Source: JAZGER01 sp036480335 (GTDB taxonomy: Bacteria; Pseudomonadota; Gammaproteobacteria; DSM-19610). From it: a stretch of DNA of 64,000 bases. The stretch covers positions 10,665-74,664 of the forward strand of contig JAZGGH010000037.1 in NCBI GenBank assembly GCA_036480335.1, in the 5' to 3' direction. The notes under the pieces were generated by a model. The model was not told the origin of the DNA and did no database searches. It saw nothing but the letters and a program-made list of their open reading frames with translations. Positions within the stretch are counted from its first letter, which is position 1; the number at the start of each line of letters is the position of its first letter. Positions 17,949 to 27,982 of the stretch are shown piece by piece. Made by a program: the position numbers and the translations under genes.

Positions 17949-17961
17949 TGAATAAATTTCA
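17949..17961. promoter_or_regulatory. MetR box
   Basis: TGAATAAATTTCA fits the enterobacterial MetR consensus TGAA-N5-TTCA with A at the centre. It lies in the metR-metE divergent region, five bases from the metR start, so it can serve both metE activation and metR autoregulation. Confidence 0.7.
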
Positions 17962-18049
17962 TCAATAAAGTAATTATCATCATTTTACCTCATCAGTTAA
18001 CGTTCTTATACTTTTTTGTTTGTCACTATATAATCAGGGAAGCATTGCA

Positions 18050-20344
18050 ATGATCACAACTCACTCACTCGGATTTCCAAGAATCGGCAAACAACGAGAG
18101 CTGAAATTCGCGCTGGAAAAATACTGGGATAACAATCTGACTCGCAGGGAGCTACAACAAACTGCCACCCATCTGCGGCAACAAAACTGGCAGCAACAAA
18201 CCCGCCTGGATCTGGTGCCGGTGGGAGATTTCTCACTTTACGATCAGGTGCTGGATACCAGTTTCATGCTCGGCCATCTTCCTGCTCGAATTAGACAGAT
18301 ACCTGCCGCTGAACAGAGCGACGAGCTGGACAACTACTTTCGCCTTGCAAGGGGCCGCGCTGCAGCCGATGATAAACATGCGGTACAGGCGGCAGAAATG
18401 ACAAAATGGTTTGACACCAACTACCATTATATTGTGCCCGAATTTGAAGGCACGACGACTTTTTCATTGAATGCTGACCGCTTGTTGGAGCAGATCACTG
18501 AAGCTAGACAATCAGGTATTCAGGCAATCAAGCCCGTCATTATCGGCCCGGTCACCTGGCTGTGGCTGGGCAAATCACGCGATAATAGCAACCGACTCGA
18601 CTTACTGGATAAACTGATTCCGGTATACGCGCAACTCCTGAAAATACTTCAGCAAGCCGGCATCGACTGGGTACAAATAGATGAACCCGTACTGGTCATG
18701 GAGCTTTCATCTGAATGGCAGCACGCCATCAGAAAAACCTATTACGATTTGCAAAGAGCACCAATCAAAATTCTGCTGGCCACCTATTTCGGTGCCTTAC
18801 AGGAAAATCTACAACTGGCCTGTGATCTGCCGGTCGATGGACTGCATATTGATGCGATTAATGCCCATGATGAAGTCACTAAACTGGTCGACTGGTTGCC
18901 TGCGCACAAAGTACTGTCGCTAGGTGTTATTAATGGCCGCAACATCTGGAAAACCGACTTACAGGCAACGCTTACATGGCTTCAACCAATTCATCAACGC
19001 CTGCAAGAGCGGTTATGGCTAGCACCGTCCTGTTCGTTATTACATGTGCCTGTCGATCTCAACAGTGAACAGAAACTGGATATCCGCAACTGGTTAGCTT
19101 TCGCCACGCAAAAAATTGAAGAACTGGCAACGCTGGCAACCGCTCTCAATCATGGTAGCGAAGCTGTCGCAGAAAAGCTGGCCGACAATCAGGCAGCGAT
19201 TAACAGCCGACAGCAATCAGAACGGGTGCACAATAAACAGGTAAAGCAACGTCTGGCCAATGTTTCAGATCAACTGGCTAATCGTCAATCGAATTACGCA
19301 ACGAGATCAACCCTGCAATGCCAGCAACTCAATCTGCCGATCTATCCAACAACCACCATCGGTTCCTTCCCACAAACACTGGAAATACGTCATACCAGGC
19401 GAGACTACCGCACCGGCAAGATTTCAAAGACCCTCTATCAGCAGGCGATGCACAACGAAATTAAAGCCTGTATTCAACAACAGGAAGCACTGGGCCTGGA
19501 TGTATTGGTGCATGGTGAACCGGAACGCAATGACATGGTGGAATACTTTGGCGAACAGTTAAACGGCTATGCCTTTAGCCAATTCGGCTGGGTTCAGTCC
19601 TATGGCTCACGCTGCGTCAAACCGCCAATTATTTTTGGTGATATCAGCCGCCCCAGGCCAATGACTGTCGACTGGATCAGCTACGCCCAGTCACTCACCT
19701 CGAAACCGGTCAAAGGCATGCTGACTGGACCGGTGACTTTGCTGAACTGGTCGTTCGTGCGTGACGATCAACCACATTCACAAACCTGTCTGCAACTGGC
19801 ACTGGCAATCCGTGACGAAGTCCTGGATCTGGAAAAGGCTGGCGTACAAATCATCCAGATTGATGAGGCCGCCCTGCGCGAAGGTTTACCATTACGCCAG
19901 GCTCAGTGGAAGCACTATCTGGCCTGGGCCATCCGGGCATTCCGGATCACAGCCAACGGCGTCCGGGATAACACCCAGATACATACCCATATGTGCTATT
20001 CCGAATTCAATGACATCATCAGGGCGATTGCTGATATGGATGCTGATGTGATCACCATTGAAACCTCGCGCTCAGACATGGAATTACTGGATGTCTTCGA
20101 AGCATTTCAATACCCCAATGAAATTGGCCCAGGTGTTTATGATATTCACTCGCCAAATATTCCTTCCGTGGACGCCATTGTTCAGTTAATGAAGAAAGCT
20201 GCGCAACATATCCCGGCCAACCGCCTCTGGGTAAACCCGGATTGCGGCTTGAAAACCCGCCAATGGGAAGAAGTTACACCGGCACTGGTCAATATGGTGG
20301 CAGCCAGTAAACGCCTCAGGGAAGCCAATCTGGCAGTTATATGA
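18050..20344 (+). CDS. metE: cobalamin-independent methionine synthase
   Basis: Transfers the methyl group of 5-methyltetrahydrofolate (triglutamate) to homocysteine. 764 residues, near the usual 755. The N-terminal half starts [15 protein letters not shown], and the C-terminal catalytic half opens at [14 protein letters not shown] near 443. Zinc ligands are visible as His and Cys in THMCYSE near 650 and Cys in NPDCGLKTR near 735. ATG 18050 with AGGGA nine bases upstream is preferred over the TTG 30 bases earlier, which would add a non-homologous leader. No cobalamin riboswitch is seen; control is by MetR. Confidence 0.97.
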   Translation: MITTHSLGFPRIGKQRELKFALEKYWDNNLTRRELQQTATHLRQQNWQQQTRLDLVPVGDFSLYDQVLDTSFMLGHLPARIRQIPAAEQSDELDNYFRLARGRAAADDKHAVQAAEMTKWFDTNYHYIVPEFEGTTTFSLNADRLLEQITEARQSGIQAIKPVIIGPVTWLWLGKSRDNSNRLDLLDKLIPVYAQLLKILQQAGIDWVQIDEPVLVMELSSEWQHAIRKTYYDLQRAPIKILLATYFGALQENLQLACDLPVDGLHIDAINAHDEVTKLVDWLPAHKVLSLGVINGRNIWKTDLQATLTWLQPIHQRLQERLWLAPSCSLLHVPVDLNSEQKLDIRNWLAFATQKIEELATLATALNHGSEAVAEKLADNQAAINSRQQSERVHNKQVKQRLANVSDQLANRQSNYATRSTLQCQQLNLPIYPTTTIGSFPQTLEIRHTRRDYRTGKISKTLYQQAMHNEIKACIQQQEALGLDVLVHGEPERNDMVEYFGEQLNGYAFSQFGWVQSYGSRCVKPPIIFGDISRPRPMTVDWISYAQSLTSKPVKGMLTGPVTLLNWSFVRDDQPHSQTCLQLALAIRDEVLDLEKAGVQIIQIDEAALREGLPLRQAQWKHYLAWAIRAFRITANGVRDNTQIHTHMCYSEFNDIIRAIADMDADVITIETSRSDMELLDVFEAFQYPNEIGPGVYDIHSPNIPSVDAIVQLMKKAAQHIPANRLWVNPDCGLKTRQWEEVTPALVNMVAASKRLREANLAVI

Positions 20345-20429
20345 CGCTATACGGCTATATATCATTAACAGAAGCTGATTGCACAACCGATACACAAGCA
20401 ATAATATAGGCGAGTATTTTTAACTGGAT

Positions 20430-20454
20430 GACAGGATCTGATGCAGATCCTGTC
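20430..20454 (+). other. perfect 11-bp stem hairpin just before the desaturase start
   Basis: GACAGGATCTG, loop ATG, CAGATCCTGTC, ending five bases before the ATG at 20460. There is no T-run after it, so it is not a classical terminator. The only Shine-Dalgarno-like bases (AGGAT) are inside the left arm, so the structure could limit translation of the desaturase. Confidence 0.5.
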
Positions 20455-20459
20455 TGACT

Positions 20460-21602
20460 ATGATGGATCCCCGCCTTATGCAGATAGATTACCAACAGGT
20501 CAACCAGCAACAACTGGCCAGCGACATAGACGAAATTCGCAACAATATCGGTACCCCAACCTACGAAGACTTCCAGCACCTGAAAAAAGTGGAACGCTGG
20601 GGTCGATTTTCGGCTTTTCTCGGCTACGCTATGGCCTGGATATTTCCGTTAAACATCCTTGGTGCCTTCCTTATCAGTATTGGCAACATCAGCCGCTGGG
20701 CCAATGTTGCCCACCCGGTCTTGCACGGCGCCTATGACAAAGTGCCTGGCATCCCCAAACGCTACACCAGCAAAGGCTTCGCCAAAGGTTGGCGTCGTTT
20801 GATCGACTGGCTGGACTGGATTGAGCCTGCTGCCTGGGATCAGGAACACAACAAAATGCATCACTACAATCTGGGTGAAAACACCGACCCGGATAACATA
20901 GAACTGAATATGCAATGGCTACGTAACTCACGCATGCCTATGTGGTTACGCTATGCCATCGTCATGGTATTTGCCGGTATATGGAAGCTCGCCTACTACG
21001 CCCCGAATACCTTGAAAATGATCACCAATACCGAACGGCGTCGCCGCGGCGAAAAAGAACATGAAAGCTTTCTGCGCCTGGATGCGCTCACCCCGTTTGG
21101 CAAGGATGGCATGCGGCTCTGGCTACGCGGCTATCTGCCTTATGCAGGTTTTCGTTTTGTCCTACTACCCCTGTTGTTTCTGCCACTGGGCACGCAAGCT
21201 GTTTTCAATGTTTTCATGGCATCGTTACTCGCCGAGTTCATCACCAATCTGCATTCATTCCTGGTCATTATCCCAAATCACTCGGCTGATGACATTTATC
21301 GTTTTGAACAACCCGGCAAAAGCCGCGGTGAATTTTATCTACGCCAAATCATCGGCACCGTCAATTACCAGACCGGCACTAACCGCATAGACTTCATGCA
21401 CGGCTGGCTCAATTACCAGATCGAACATCACCTGTTCCCTTCCCTGCCACTAAACCACTACCAGAAAATGCAGACACTGGTAAAAGATATCTGCCAGAAA
21501 CACCGTCTGCCCTATCGCCAGGAAAATGTCTTCAAACGCCTACGTATGACACTCGACCTGATGGTTGGAAAAACCAGCCTGCTGGTCATTGATCATGCCT
21601 AG
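20460..21602 (+). CDS. membrane fatty acid desaturase
   Basis: 380 residues of the acyl-lipid/acyl-CoA desaturase family, a di-iron integral membrane enzyme that inserts double bases-pair-independent carbon double bonds into fatty acyl chains. Histidine boxes: HPVLHGAYD near 83, EHNKMHH near 131-137, and YQIEHH near 319-324; an extra His set is in NLHSFLVIIPNH. Four or more hydrophobic segments. The Q/Y-x-I-E-H-H box is typical of front-end or linoleoyl-type desaturases, but no cytochrome b5 domain is attached. Two ATGs (20460, 20463) are possible, and the ribosome site is poor because it is held in the upstream hairpin. Confidence 0.9.
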   Translation: MMDPRLMQIDYQQVNQQQLASDIDEIRNNIGTPTYEDFQHLKKVERWGRFSAFLGYAMAWIFPLNILGAFLISIGNISRWANVAHPVLHGAYDKVPGIPKRYTSKGFAKGWRRLIDWLDWIEPAAWDQEHNKMHHYNLGENTDPDNIELNMQWLRNSRMPMWLRYAIVMVFAGIWKLAYYAPNTLKMITNTERRRRGEKEHESFLRLDALTPFGKDGMRLWLRGYLPYAGFRFVLLPLLFLPLGTQAVFNVFMASLLAEFITNLHSFLVIIPNHSADDIYRFEQPGKSRGEFYLRQIIGTVNYQTGTNRIDFMHGWLNYQIEHHLFPSLPLNHYQKMQTLVKDICQKHRLPYRQENVFKRLRMTLDLMVGKTSLLVIDHA

Positions 21603-21645
21603 CCCGGATATTGCACCAATAGTAGCCATGATATAAAGGAGCTCC

Positions 21646-22152
21646 ATGAAAACCCGCTCATTCTTTCTGCTACTTCTGTTGTCACTGCTGCCTGCCACTC
21701 AACTGCTGGCAGAAAGCCCGGTAACTGCACATGACACCGTGTTCAAACTGGTCGTCGATCAACCGGCAGATGCCGTCTATGGCACCCTCTACAAACACCT
21801 GGAAGAAGCCCGATTTTTTGTCGTCTTCGAACCCAACATTGGCAACAACCTCGCCAATTTTTCCGAACGCTGGGGCGAAAATTACAACCGTAATAAACTC
21901 ACCAGCCTGCGATCCATAGTCTTCTGCAACGCCTGGTATGCCAACCAGGTCAGCAACCTCGACCCGGATATGCTCGGCCTGTGTCCGCTACACGCCAGCG
22001 TAGTCGGACGCGATGGAAAAACCACGATTCTGTTTAATCGTCCAACCATCGTCGCTGCCAACAGCCCTGCGCTGAAGCTGATCCGCGAGCTTGAAGAAGA
22101 TGTGATAAAGTCGATCAAAGCCGGCTTCAAATCAGACGCCAGTAAACAATAG
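21646..22152 (+). CDS. exported DUF302-domain protein
   Basis: 168 residues. A signal peptide ends near TQLLAES (residue 24), followed by a DUF302-like domain ([20 protein letters not shown], later [16 protein letters not shown]). Function unknown. AAGGAG lies five bases before the ATG. It has a gene-start just 43 nt after the desaturase and ispG follows within 10 nt, so all three may be one transcript. The protein is presumably periplasmic. Confidence 0.8.
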   Translation: MKTRSFFLLLLLSLLPATQLLAESPVTAHDTVFKLVVDQPADAVYGTLYKHLEEARFFVVFEPNIGNNLANFSERWGENYNRNKLTSLRSIVFCNAWYANQVSNLDPDMLGLCPLHASVVGRDGKTTILFNRPTIVAANSPALKLIRELEEDVIKSIKAGFKSDASKQ

Positions 22153-22162
22153 AGATCACCAC

Positions 22163-23377
22163 ATGAGCTCGATCAAACGTCACTCAACAACTGCTGTGAC
22201 CGTGGGCGATATCATCGTCGGTGGCCAGGCACCTGTCGTCGTGCAATCCATGACCAATACCGACACGGTAAATATTGATATCACCGTTGCACAGGTACAG
22301 CAGTTGACTAATGCCGGCTCTGAACTGGTCAGAATTACAGTCAACAGTGAAGCAGCCGCTGCTGCGGTTCCGCATATCCGCGAAAAACTCGACAGCCTGG
22401 GCTGTCATGTTCCACTGATCGGCGATTTTCATTTCAACGGCCATAAACTCCTCACCAAACACCCTGATTGTGCGGTGGCACTGGCAAAATACCGCATCAA
22501 CCCCGGAAATGTTGGTCGTGGCAAAAAACGCGACGAACAGTTTGCCGCACTTATCGAAACCGCCTGCAAACATGACAAACCGGTACGCATCGGCGTCAAC
22601 TGGGGCAGTCTCGACCAGGAACTGGTGACCCGTCTGATGGATGAAAACAACCGCAGCGCCCAACCGGCAGAAGCACAAACTATCATGCATAACATCATGA
22701 TCACCTCAGCACTGGAAAATGCCGCGCGCGCCCGTGAACTGGGCATGCCAGCTAACAAAATTATCCTCTCTCTGAAAATGAGCGGCGTACAGGATCTGAT
22801 CGCCGTTTATCAACGCATCGCCAGTGAATGCAACTATGCACTGCACCTCGGCCTGACCGAAGCAGGTATGGGCTCACGTGGCATCATCGCCTCCACTGCT
22901 GCCCTCTCGGTACTGCTGCAGGCCGGCATCGGCGACACTATCCGCCTCTCTCTCACGCCTGAACCCGGCGCTAGCCGCACCCAGGAAGTTATCGTCGCCC
23001 AGGAACTGCTGCAATCCCTCGGCGTGCGCGCCTTCACCCCGAGCGTTATCGCCTGCCCCGGTTGCGGCAGAACATCCAGTGACTACTTCCAGACACTGGC
23101 GCAAAGCATACAGGCCTACCTGCGCGAGCAAATGCCTCAATGGCACCAACAATATCCCGGTGTAGAAAACATGACCGTTGCCGTCATGGGCTGCGTCGTC
23201 AACGGTCCAGGAGAAAGCAAACATGCTAACATCGGCATCAGCTTGCCTGGCACTGGAGAACGGCCAGTCGCACCGGTTTATATTGATGGCAAAAAAGGCG
23301 TCACGCTGAAAGGTGATCATATTGCTGAAGAGTTTCAGCAACTGGTTGAAGGGTATGTTGCCAGGACTTATGGGTGA
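22163..23377 (+). CDS. ispG: 4-hydroxy-3-methylbut-2-enyl diphosphate synthase
   Basis: Penultimate MEP pathway enzyme, a [4Fe-4S] reductase making HMBPP. 404 residues. The N-terminal TIM barrel starts [22 protein letters not shown]. The C-terminal iron-sulfur domain has CPGCGRTS near 297 and GCVVNGPGE near 344, carrying the three cluster cysteines. The other MEP gene in the window is dxs at the left edge. Ten bases separate it from the DUF302 gene. Confidence 0.97.
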   Translation: MSSIKRHSTTAVTVGDIIVGGQAPVVVQSMTNTDTVNIDITVAQVQQLTNAGSELVRITVNSEAAAAAVPHIREKLDSLGCHVPLIGDFHFNGHKLLTKHPDCAVALAKYRINPGNVGRGKKRDEQFAALIETACKHDKPVRIGVNWGSLDQELVTRLMDENNRSAQPAEAQTIMHNIMITSALENAARARELGMPANKIILSLKMSGVQDLIAVYQRIASECNYALHLGLTEAGMGSRGIIASTAALSVLLQAGIGDTIRLSLTPEPGASRTQEVIVAQELLQSLGVRAFTPSVIACPGCGRTSSDYFQTLAQSIQAYLREQMPQWHQQYPGVENMTVAVMGCVVNGPGESKHANIGISLPGTGERPVAPVYIDGKKGVTLKGDHIAEEFQQLVEGYVARTYG

Positions 23378-23383
23378 AATAGA

Positions 23384-24451
23384 ATGTTTGATACAATTTA
23401 CCCACTGATTAGTACATATATTCCGTTCCTGTTCATCACTACCACTTTAATTGGCATACTCTGGGCAGTACATTGGCTGTTAATTGCCAAACACGGTGCT
23501 GTCGAGAATGAGCAACTGTTTTCCCGGCAATTAATGATGCTGGGGCTTACCCTGGTTGCGTTGTTAATTACCGTTCTGAATTTACCCATCAACGAAAATT
23601 CGCGTAATCAACTCATCGGCCTGTTCGGCCTGCTTTTGTCAGGTGTTTTCGCATTCTCATCCACAACCGTTGTCGCCAATCTATTCGCTGGCCTGGTTAT
23701 CAGATTTAACAAGCCATTCGAAATCGGTGATTTTATAAGAGTCGGTGAACATTTCGGACGGGTCGTGGAGCGCGGTTTATTTGATACGGAAATTCAGTCT
23801 GAGAAACGCAATCTCATTTCTATTCCGAATACCTATTTGATTACCCACCCCATTGCCACAACCCAACGTTCCGGTGCGATTGTTTCGGTTTCGCTCTCAC
23901 TGGGTTATGAAATTCATCATCTGCAAGTAGAACGTCTCATGATTGATGCTGCCAGACAAAGCGGACTGGAAGATCCTTTTGTACACATTATCGAACTTGG
24001 CGACTATTCGGTGACATATCAGATCTCAGGTGTTCTGGAAGATGTAAAAGCGTTGATAACAGGACGCTCCAAATTATATCGCTTTGTACTGGATGTTCTA
24101 CACGATAATAAAATTGAAATTGTATCACCGGCTTTTATGGCGCAACGCCGCATCCCCGAAAATCAACGCATCATCCCGCCACCGATTACTCATTCCCCAT
24201 CTGACTCAGCACCAATTGCCGAAGAAATTATGTTCGACAAAGCCGAGCGCGCAGATCAGTTTGAAGAAGAAAAGCAGGCATTGCATGCAGCGATAAAAAC
24301 ACTGGAAGAACAACTCAAAGAGTCAGACGGTGAAGTCAGGGAAAATATTCGGCGAGCGATTGAAGATAATCAAAAACGACTGGCAATACTAAAAGCGACC
24401 GCTGCCGAACATGACAAATCGGACCAGCCGGTTAACGATAGCCAGGCCTGA
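23384..24451 (+). CDS. MscS-family mechanosensitive channel
   Basis: 355 residues. Three N-terminal transmembrane helices (about 12-35, 55-72, 80-105) precede the pore helix TTVVANLFAGLVIRF and the beta domain FEIGDFIRVGEHFGRVVERG near 118-137. A long C-terminal coiled coil (about 285-345, rich in Glu/Lys) is an addition to the basic MscS core. It releases solutes on hypo-osmotic shock, in the inner membrane. It starts 6 nt after ispG. Confidence 0.9.
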   Translation: MFDTIYPLISTYIPFLFITTTLIGILWAVHWLLIAKHGAVENEQLFSRQLMMLGLTLVALLITVLNLPINENSRNQLIGLFGLLLSGVFAFSSTTVVANLFAGLVIRFNKPFEIGDFIRVGEHFGRVVERGLFDTEIQSEKRNLISIPNTYLITHPIATTQRSGAIVSVSLSLGYEIHHLQVERLMIDAARQSGLEDPFVHIIELGDYSVTYQISGVLEDVKALITGRSKLYRFVLDVLHDNKIEIVSPAFMAQRRIPENQRIIPPPITHSPSDSAPIAEEIMFDKAERADQFEEEKQALHAAIKTLEEQLKESDGEVRENIRRAIEDNQKRLAILKATAAEHDKSDQPVNDSQA

Positions 24452-24554
24452 TACAGGTATTACGTAATACGCCCAGCGTGACCGACCACGCCAGCAAAAA
24501 CTCAGACAGAGAGGAATAAAAGCACACTGGTAGGAGATTGCCTTAAGGGCGTAA

Positions 24555-25013
24555 TTAATGTGAAATCCGGGTGTTACGACCACCAGAAATAATACGAACA
24601 CGCTCACCAACGACAAATTTTTCATTGGGTGACAAAGCCTGCACAATGGCTATGGTTCGTCCATTTTCCATAGAAACTGTGATTTCCACACCACTTGTGC
24701 GTGTTACACCCTCTTCAATAGCCGCACCTGCCAACCCGCCTACAACTGCACCAATAACAGCCAGCACATGACTGGCCGTACGCCCACTAACATTACTACC
24801 GGCAAGCCCACCAATCAGAGTGCCAGCACCACTACCAATGGGTGTTTTGGTCCCCTCTATATTGACAGGTCTCAACTGCTCAATAATACCGTATTCAACC
24901 TGCTGAACTGCTCGAGCTTCAGATCGACTATAACTATCCCCCGCCAGATTTGAGGCACATCCGGCAAGACTGGCCGCAATGAGTAGTAATACAATAGAAA
25001 CACTGTTTTTCAT
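24555..25013 (-). CDS. SlyB-like glycine-zipper outer-membrane lipoprotein
   Basis: 152 residues. Lipoprotein signal with lipobox LAGC (Cys near 19), then glycine-zipper repeats (GSGAGTLIGGLAGSNVSG, GAVVGGLAGAAIEEG) and a C-terminal beta domain. Likely an outer-membrane lipoprotein of the SlyB/Pcp family. ATG 25011-25013 has AAGGA eight bases upstream. The ATG nine bases earlier abuts the same AAGGA and is rejected. Convergent with mscS. Confidence 0.88.
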   Translation of the reverse strand: MKNSVSIVLLLIAASLAGCASNLAGDSYSRSEARAVQQVEYGIIEQLRPVNIEGTKTPIGSGAGTLIGGLAGSNVSGRTASHVLAVIGAVVGGLAGAAIEEGVTRTSGVEITVSMENGRTIAIVQALSPNEKFVVGERVRIISGGRNTRISH

Positions 25014-25188
25014 GATATTCATCCTTAAAACCTACTTTATATTGACTTAGAACTGCATCATAAGTTCTTTTACAAGAATATTCCAAATAATATATGATTG
25101 TCAGATGTTCCGCCTAGAAACACCGCATCTCTTTGTCTAACAGGCTATAATCACCTGCCAAATCACATTACTCAAAGAGGATAAAATC

Positions 25189-25599
25189 TTGGCATCTAAT
25201 AAAGCGCGAGCTTACTTCGGACTCTCTGGATACCATTTCAATCCCGATAACATCACACAGCTGATTGGCATAGAACCCACTGCGACTAATGGCTCTGGCA
25301 TGGGGGGTAGTTTGGACAAACCGGCCATCAGTTCATGGGAGTTGTCGACAGATATTATTATTGATGATATAGATCTTTATGATTTAACGGACATCATTAC
25401 GAAACAGTTAGAGCCTGTTACAGATAAAATTCTAGAAGCGATTAAAAACTATAATGTATCGCCTAGATTCGGCGTAGTGCTGGAGCTAACCGTTGAGAAA
25501 AATGCAAGCAATCCGGATATTGGTTTCGGTGCTAGAACGATTCGTTTATTAGCAGAACTTGGTGCGTTTATTAATATCGAATATAAACTTTCTGAATGA
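25189..25599 (+). CDS. DUF4279-domain protein
   Basis: 136 residues resembling DUF4279 proteins (start ARAYFGLSGYHFNPDNITQLIGIEPT, later SSWELST and FGARTIRLLAELGAFINIEY). Function unknown; such genes often occur singly or near toxin-immunity or accessory loci. The start is TTG at 25189 with AAAGAGG eight bases before it. No signal peptide. Flanked on both sides by AT-rich intergenic DNA. Confidence 0.75.
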   Translation: MASNKARAYFGLSGYHFNPDNITQLIGIEPTATNGSGMGGSLDKPAISSWELSTDIIIDDIDLYDLTDIITKQLEPVTDKILEAIKNYNVSPRFGVVLELTVEKNASNPDIGFGARTIRLLAELGAFINIEYKLSE

Positions 25600-25905
25600 A
25601 TTTGATTATTAAAAATCGATACTGTTTTATACAAAAAATTATACAAAAATAAAAAAGGGTAAAGAACTCGCTGTATAGCTAACGTTCTTTACTTGCGGTT
25701 CTTTTAAATATATCGACTCAGAAAACAGTTAGCTCATCATGAAAAAATTTTACCATTTTTAATCAATACAGACAATTAAACACTATCTAGCGAGTAATTG
25801 TCGAGTTACGCTAGCGCTAACTCGACCTACAAAACTGAACAGATTTGATTCTTTAATTCCCTTCCCCTCTGGGAGAGGACAAGGTCATTCGAATGCCTTA
25901 TTTTC
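25600..25905. other. 306-bp AT-rich intergenic region with two hairpins and a repeat fragment
   Basis: Holds no gene. Inverted repeat GTAAAGAAC (25659-25667) pairs with 25684-25692 over a 16-nt loop. GTCGAGTTA (25800-25808) pairs with 25818-25826 around a GCTAGC core. At 25859-25878 lies a copy, in inverted orientation, of the repeat at 27905-27926. None of the stems has a T-run. Confidence 0.55.
25859..25878 (-). repeat. CTCTCCCAGAGGG-type intergenic repeat, copy 1
   Basis: The complement reads CCTCTCCCAGAGGGGAAGGG, nearly the same as 27905-27926 on the plus strand. The two copies are inverted and bracket the three-gene minus-strand operon 25906-27846. Similar CCCTCTCCC/GGGAGAGGG repeats are widespread in proteobacterial intergenic DNA. 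Confidence 0.6.
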
Positions 25906-26961
25906 CTAAGTCGCAAACGACTCTGTCATTTTCCGTGCTTTATTCATCTGCTCTTCACAATGCTTTAAACACAATGGTTGCAGGGCGTGAGGAAAACATT
26001 CGATAATCACTTCAAAATCATCCGCTACCTCGTCTGCAAGCGCTGCGTCTTGTGTTAGCCCTGCCAACACTACTCGTGCTGTAGACTTATTTACCCGACA
26101 CAAGACGGCAAGATGAAACGGTTGCTGTTGTTCCATACAGACGGTTAATGCGGTGTCGTAAGCTCTTATCGCTTCTTGCAGGCGGTCTGCATTTTCTTCC
26201 GATTCCGCTAAATTTTGCAGTACTGCGCCACGACTATTGTGTGTTGCAGCGAGTGCAAGGGCGTGGTTATCCGCATCGAAACCTGCCAGTGCGTTCTTGA
26301 AAGCAACGACTGATTTTTGAAAAGTACGATTACCTTTTAATAATTTCCCGTGCGTATAAAAACTGGCACCCAACTGGAACATGGTGGCTGCCCATTCTTC
26401 AGGCACCTGCTCACGCGTCCATACCAGCAAAGCATCTGTATAAGCATCCACAGATGTTTTCACCAATTTTGAATCGCTCTGCTGTCTGCCCAGTGCCTGT
26501 GTCGCGGTACCGAGATTGTACTGCGCTGTTGCCCATTCAGAGGGTGTATCTTCCTGGGTAAATACGTCAAGTGCGTAATTAAAAGCTGCAATGGCACTTT
26601 CATATAAAGCAACATCCATTCGTTGTTGTCCGAGTGCAGCTAGCACATTGCCCAGACTGCTCTGCACAGCAGCCCACTCCAGAGAAGACTGCTCGCGGGA
26701 CAGTTCAGTCAGTTTTGACTCAAACGCTGCCTGCGCCGACTCAAGAATGTTGGTACTAAAATGGCGTTGTTCGAAATTACCACGGGTATGTAAAAAGTTA
26801 TCCTGTACGGCAACGCTGGTATCAGCAGGTGCACCCTTTCCAGCAGTCTTATCATGGTCTGGATCAACGCTCTGATTATTTAAGCCAGTTTTATAGTGAT
26901 CAATGGCCTTAACCAGTTCACTACTGCTCGGATAAAAAATATAATTATTTGAGAATTTCAT
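25906..26961 (-). CDS. tetratricopeptide-like repeat protein
   Basis: 351 residues. At least four helical repeats of about 45-50 residues, each with an LGxxxxxLG(Q/R)Q core: SLGNVLAALGQQ, NLGTATQALGRQ, QLGASFYTHGKL and NSRGAVLQNLAE, each followed by a stretch like AIAAFNYALDVFTQE. These resemble the long TPR repeats of bacterial scaffold proteins. No signal peptide, so cytoplasmic. The ATG overlaps the SlyD-like stop by 4 nt, so it is translated together with a chaperone-like gene. Binding partner unknown. Confidence 0.8.
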   Translation of the reverse strand: MKFSNNYIFYPSSSELVKAIDHYKTGLNNQSVDPDHDKTAGKGAPADTSVAVQDNFLHTRGNFEQRHFSTNILESAQAAFESKLTELSREQSSLEWAAVQSSLGNVLAALGQQRMDVALYESAIAAFNYALDVFTQEDTPSEWATAQYNLGTATQALGRQQSDSKLVKTSVDAYTDALLVWTREQVPEEWAATMFQLGASFYTHGKLLKGNRTFQKSVVAFKNALAGFDADNHALALAATHNSRGAVLQNLAESEENADRLQEAIRAYDTALTVCMEQQQPFHLAVLCRVNKSTARVVLAGLTQDAALADEVADDFEVIIECFPHALQPLCLKHCEEQMNKARKMTESFAT

Positions 26962-27461
26962 TGCGAGAGAATATCATCAAGATCAGGATTGGCACCAACA
27001 GCACCACCCAGGTCGACTTCTTCATCAGTCGCATCACGTATAGTTAAAACTTTTAACTTGAAAACAACGTCTCTACCACAAAGTGGGTTATTTCCGTCGA
27101 CGGTTAAGGTTTCGTCATCGAAGCGAGTGACGATAAAGTTTTTGGGTTCACCTTTTTCATTTTCCATGGTGATGGTCATACCTATTTCCCGATATTCCTC
27201 CGGTACATTGTCGATACGATCGGTAAACACCAGCGATTCATCTCTCTCACCGTATAACTGTTTAGTGTCGATCGGCACTTCGATGATATCACCTACTTTT
27301 TTCCCGGCCAGTTCTTTTGTCACCTGCTCAGATAAAACATCATTTACACCATGAACATAACCCAGCGGATAGTCGATAGTAACGAGTACATCTCCCGTTT
27401 TCACATCGATGACTTTATAATTTAGTTCAACAAATTGTTCGTTTTCTATTGTTTCTGACAT
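26958..27461 (-). CDS. SlyD-like FKBP-type peptidyl-prolyl isomerase
   Basis: 167 residues. FKBP half-domains around an inserted IF chaperone flap: DYPLGYVHGVNDVLSEQVTK near residue 25, LYGERDE near 70, the flap region about 75-120, then the closing DGNNPLCGRDVVFKLKVL near 122-139 (the GNHPLAG...F signature of SlyD). Unlike E. coli SlyD there is no His/Cys-rich nickel-binding tail; the end is acidic (DLGGAVGANPDLDDILSQ). Overlaps the downstream TPR gene by 4 nt. Confidence 0.86.
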   Translation of the reverse strand: MSETIENEQFVELNYKVIDVKTGDVLVTIDYPLGYVHGVNDVLSEQVTKELAGKKVGDIIEVPIDTKQLYGERDESLVFTDRIDNVPEEYREIGMTITMENEKGEPKNFIVTRFDDETLTVDGNNPLCGRDVVFKLKVLTIRDATDEEVDLGGAVGANPDLDDILSQ

Positions 27462-27495
27462 AATAAATACAGTCGCCCGCCTTAATTAGACTTGT

Positions 27496-27846
27496 TTAAA
27501 AGAGTGTGGCGCCAAAAATTTTCACTTTTTCTTCTTCATATCCCAAAACCAATCGGCCTAGCCATTCGCCTTCTTTTTTGTTGTTGGTTTGCTTATAAAG
27601 TACCGTTACATGTTCACCGCGGCGAATCATACCGAGGTAGTCATATTTTTCAGACAGGTTTTTTGTCAGCGTGCTTCTGGCAAACTGTTTGCCCATCTCA
27701 ATCTCGTTTGCACCCAACATCATTTTTGCAGAAAAATTACGGGTAAAAGCGCCGTAATTTTCTTCATTAGAAAACTTAATTAGATCTTCCCACATAGGAT
27801 GAGCCAGCTCTAAGATTTCTTCATCTGTTTTTTCAAGAATGTTCAT
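27496..27846 (-). CDS. conserved-looking hypothetical protein, possibly NTF2-like
   Basis: 116 residues, cytoplasmic, rich in Glu and Lys. The pattern of an N-terminal helix (EEILELAHPMWEDLIKFSNE) followed by strands (VTVLYKQTN, WLGRLVLGYE, VKIFGATLF) resembles a small cone-shaped NTF2-like fold, but this is only an impression. It is first gene of the minus-strand unit with SlyD-like and TPR genes, 34 nt before the SlyD-like ATG. No function assigned. Confidence 0.6.
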   Translation of the reverse strand: MNILEKTDEEILELAHPMWEDLIKFSNEENYGAFTRNFSAKMMLGANEIEMGKQFARSTLTKNLSEKYDYLGMIRRGEHVTVLYKQTNNKKEGEWLGRLVLGYEEEKVKIFGATLF

Positions 27847-27864
27847 AATAATCTCATTTTCAAT

Positions 27865-27926
27865 GCCTTCTGCTCTGGGAGAAGGCTAGGATGAGGATAC
27901 CCAACCCTCTCCCAGAGGGAAGAGGG
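27865..27926 (+). repeat. intergenic hairpin plus CTCTCCCAGAGGG-type repeat, copy 2
   Basis: GCCTTCT (27865-27871) pairs with AGAAGGC (27880-27886). At 27905-27926 CCCTCTCCCAGAGGGAAGAGGG is itself partly palindromic and is the inverted partner of 25859-25878. Together they look like a degenerate REP-type cluster between the TPR operon and the apr operon. Confidence 0.6.
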
Positions 27927-27946
27927 AGTCATATAGAAGTGTATAT

Positions 27947-27982
27947 AAAAAAAGGACCAACAAAACATGCCGGTCCTTTTTT
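27947..27982 (-). terminator. intrinsic terminator of the apr operon
   Basis: GGACC (27954-27958) pairs with GGTCC (27972-27976), flanked by A7 on one side and T6 on the other. Read on the minus strand it ends in a run of seven T, about 93 nt after the aprA stop. The symmetric A/T flanks would also allow it to work from the other side. Confidence 0.8.

Noticed and set aside
18029..18034. TATAAT before metE as a -10 box
   Set aside because: A start point seven bases downstream would fall after the ribosome site (18036-18040) and leave almost no leader; no good -35 is present.
24457..24470. GTATTACGTAATAC palindrome after mscS
   Set aside because: Perfect but short and AT-rich, six bases after a stop codon, with no T-run; no function can be supported.
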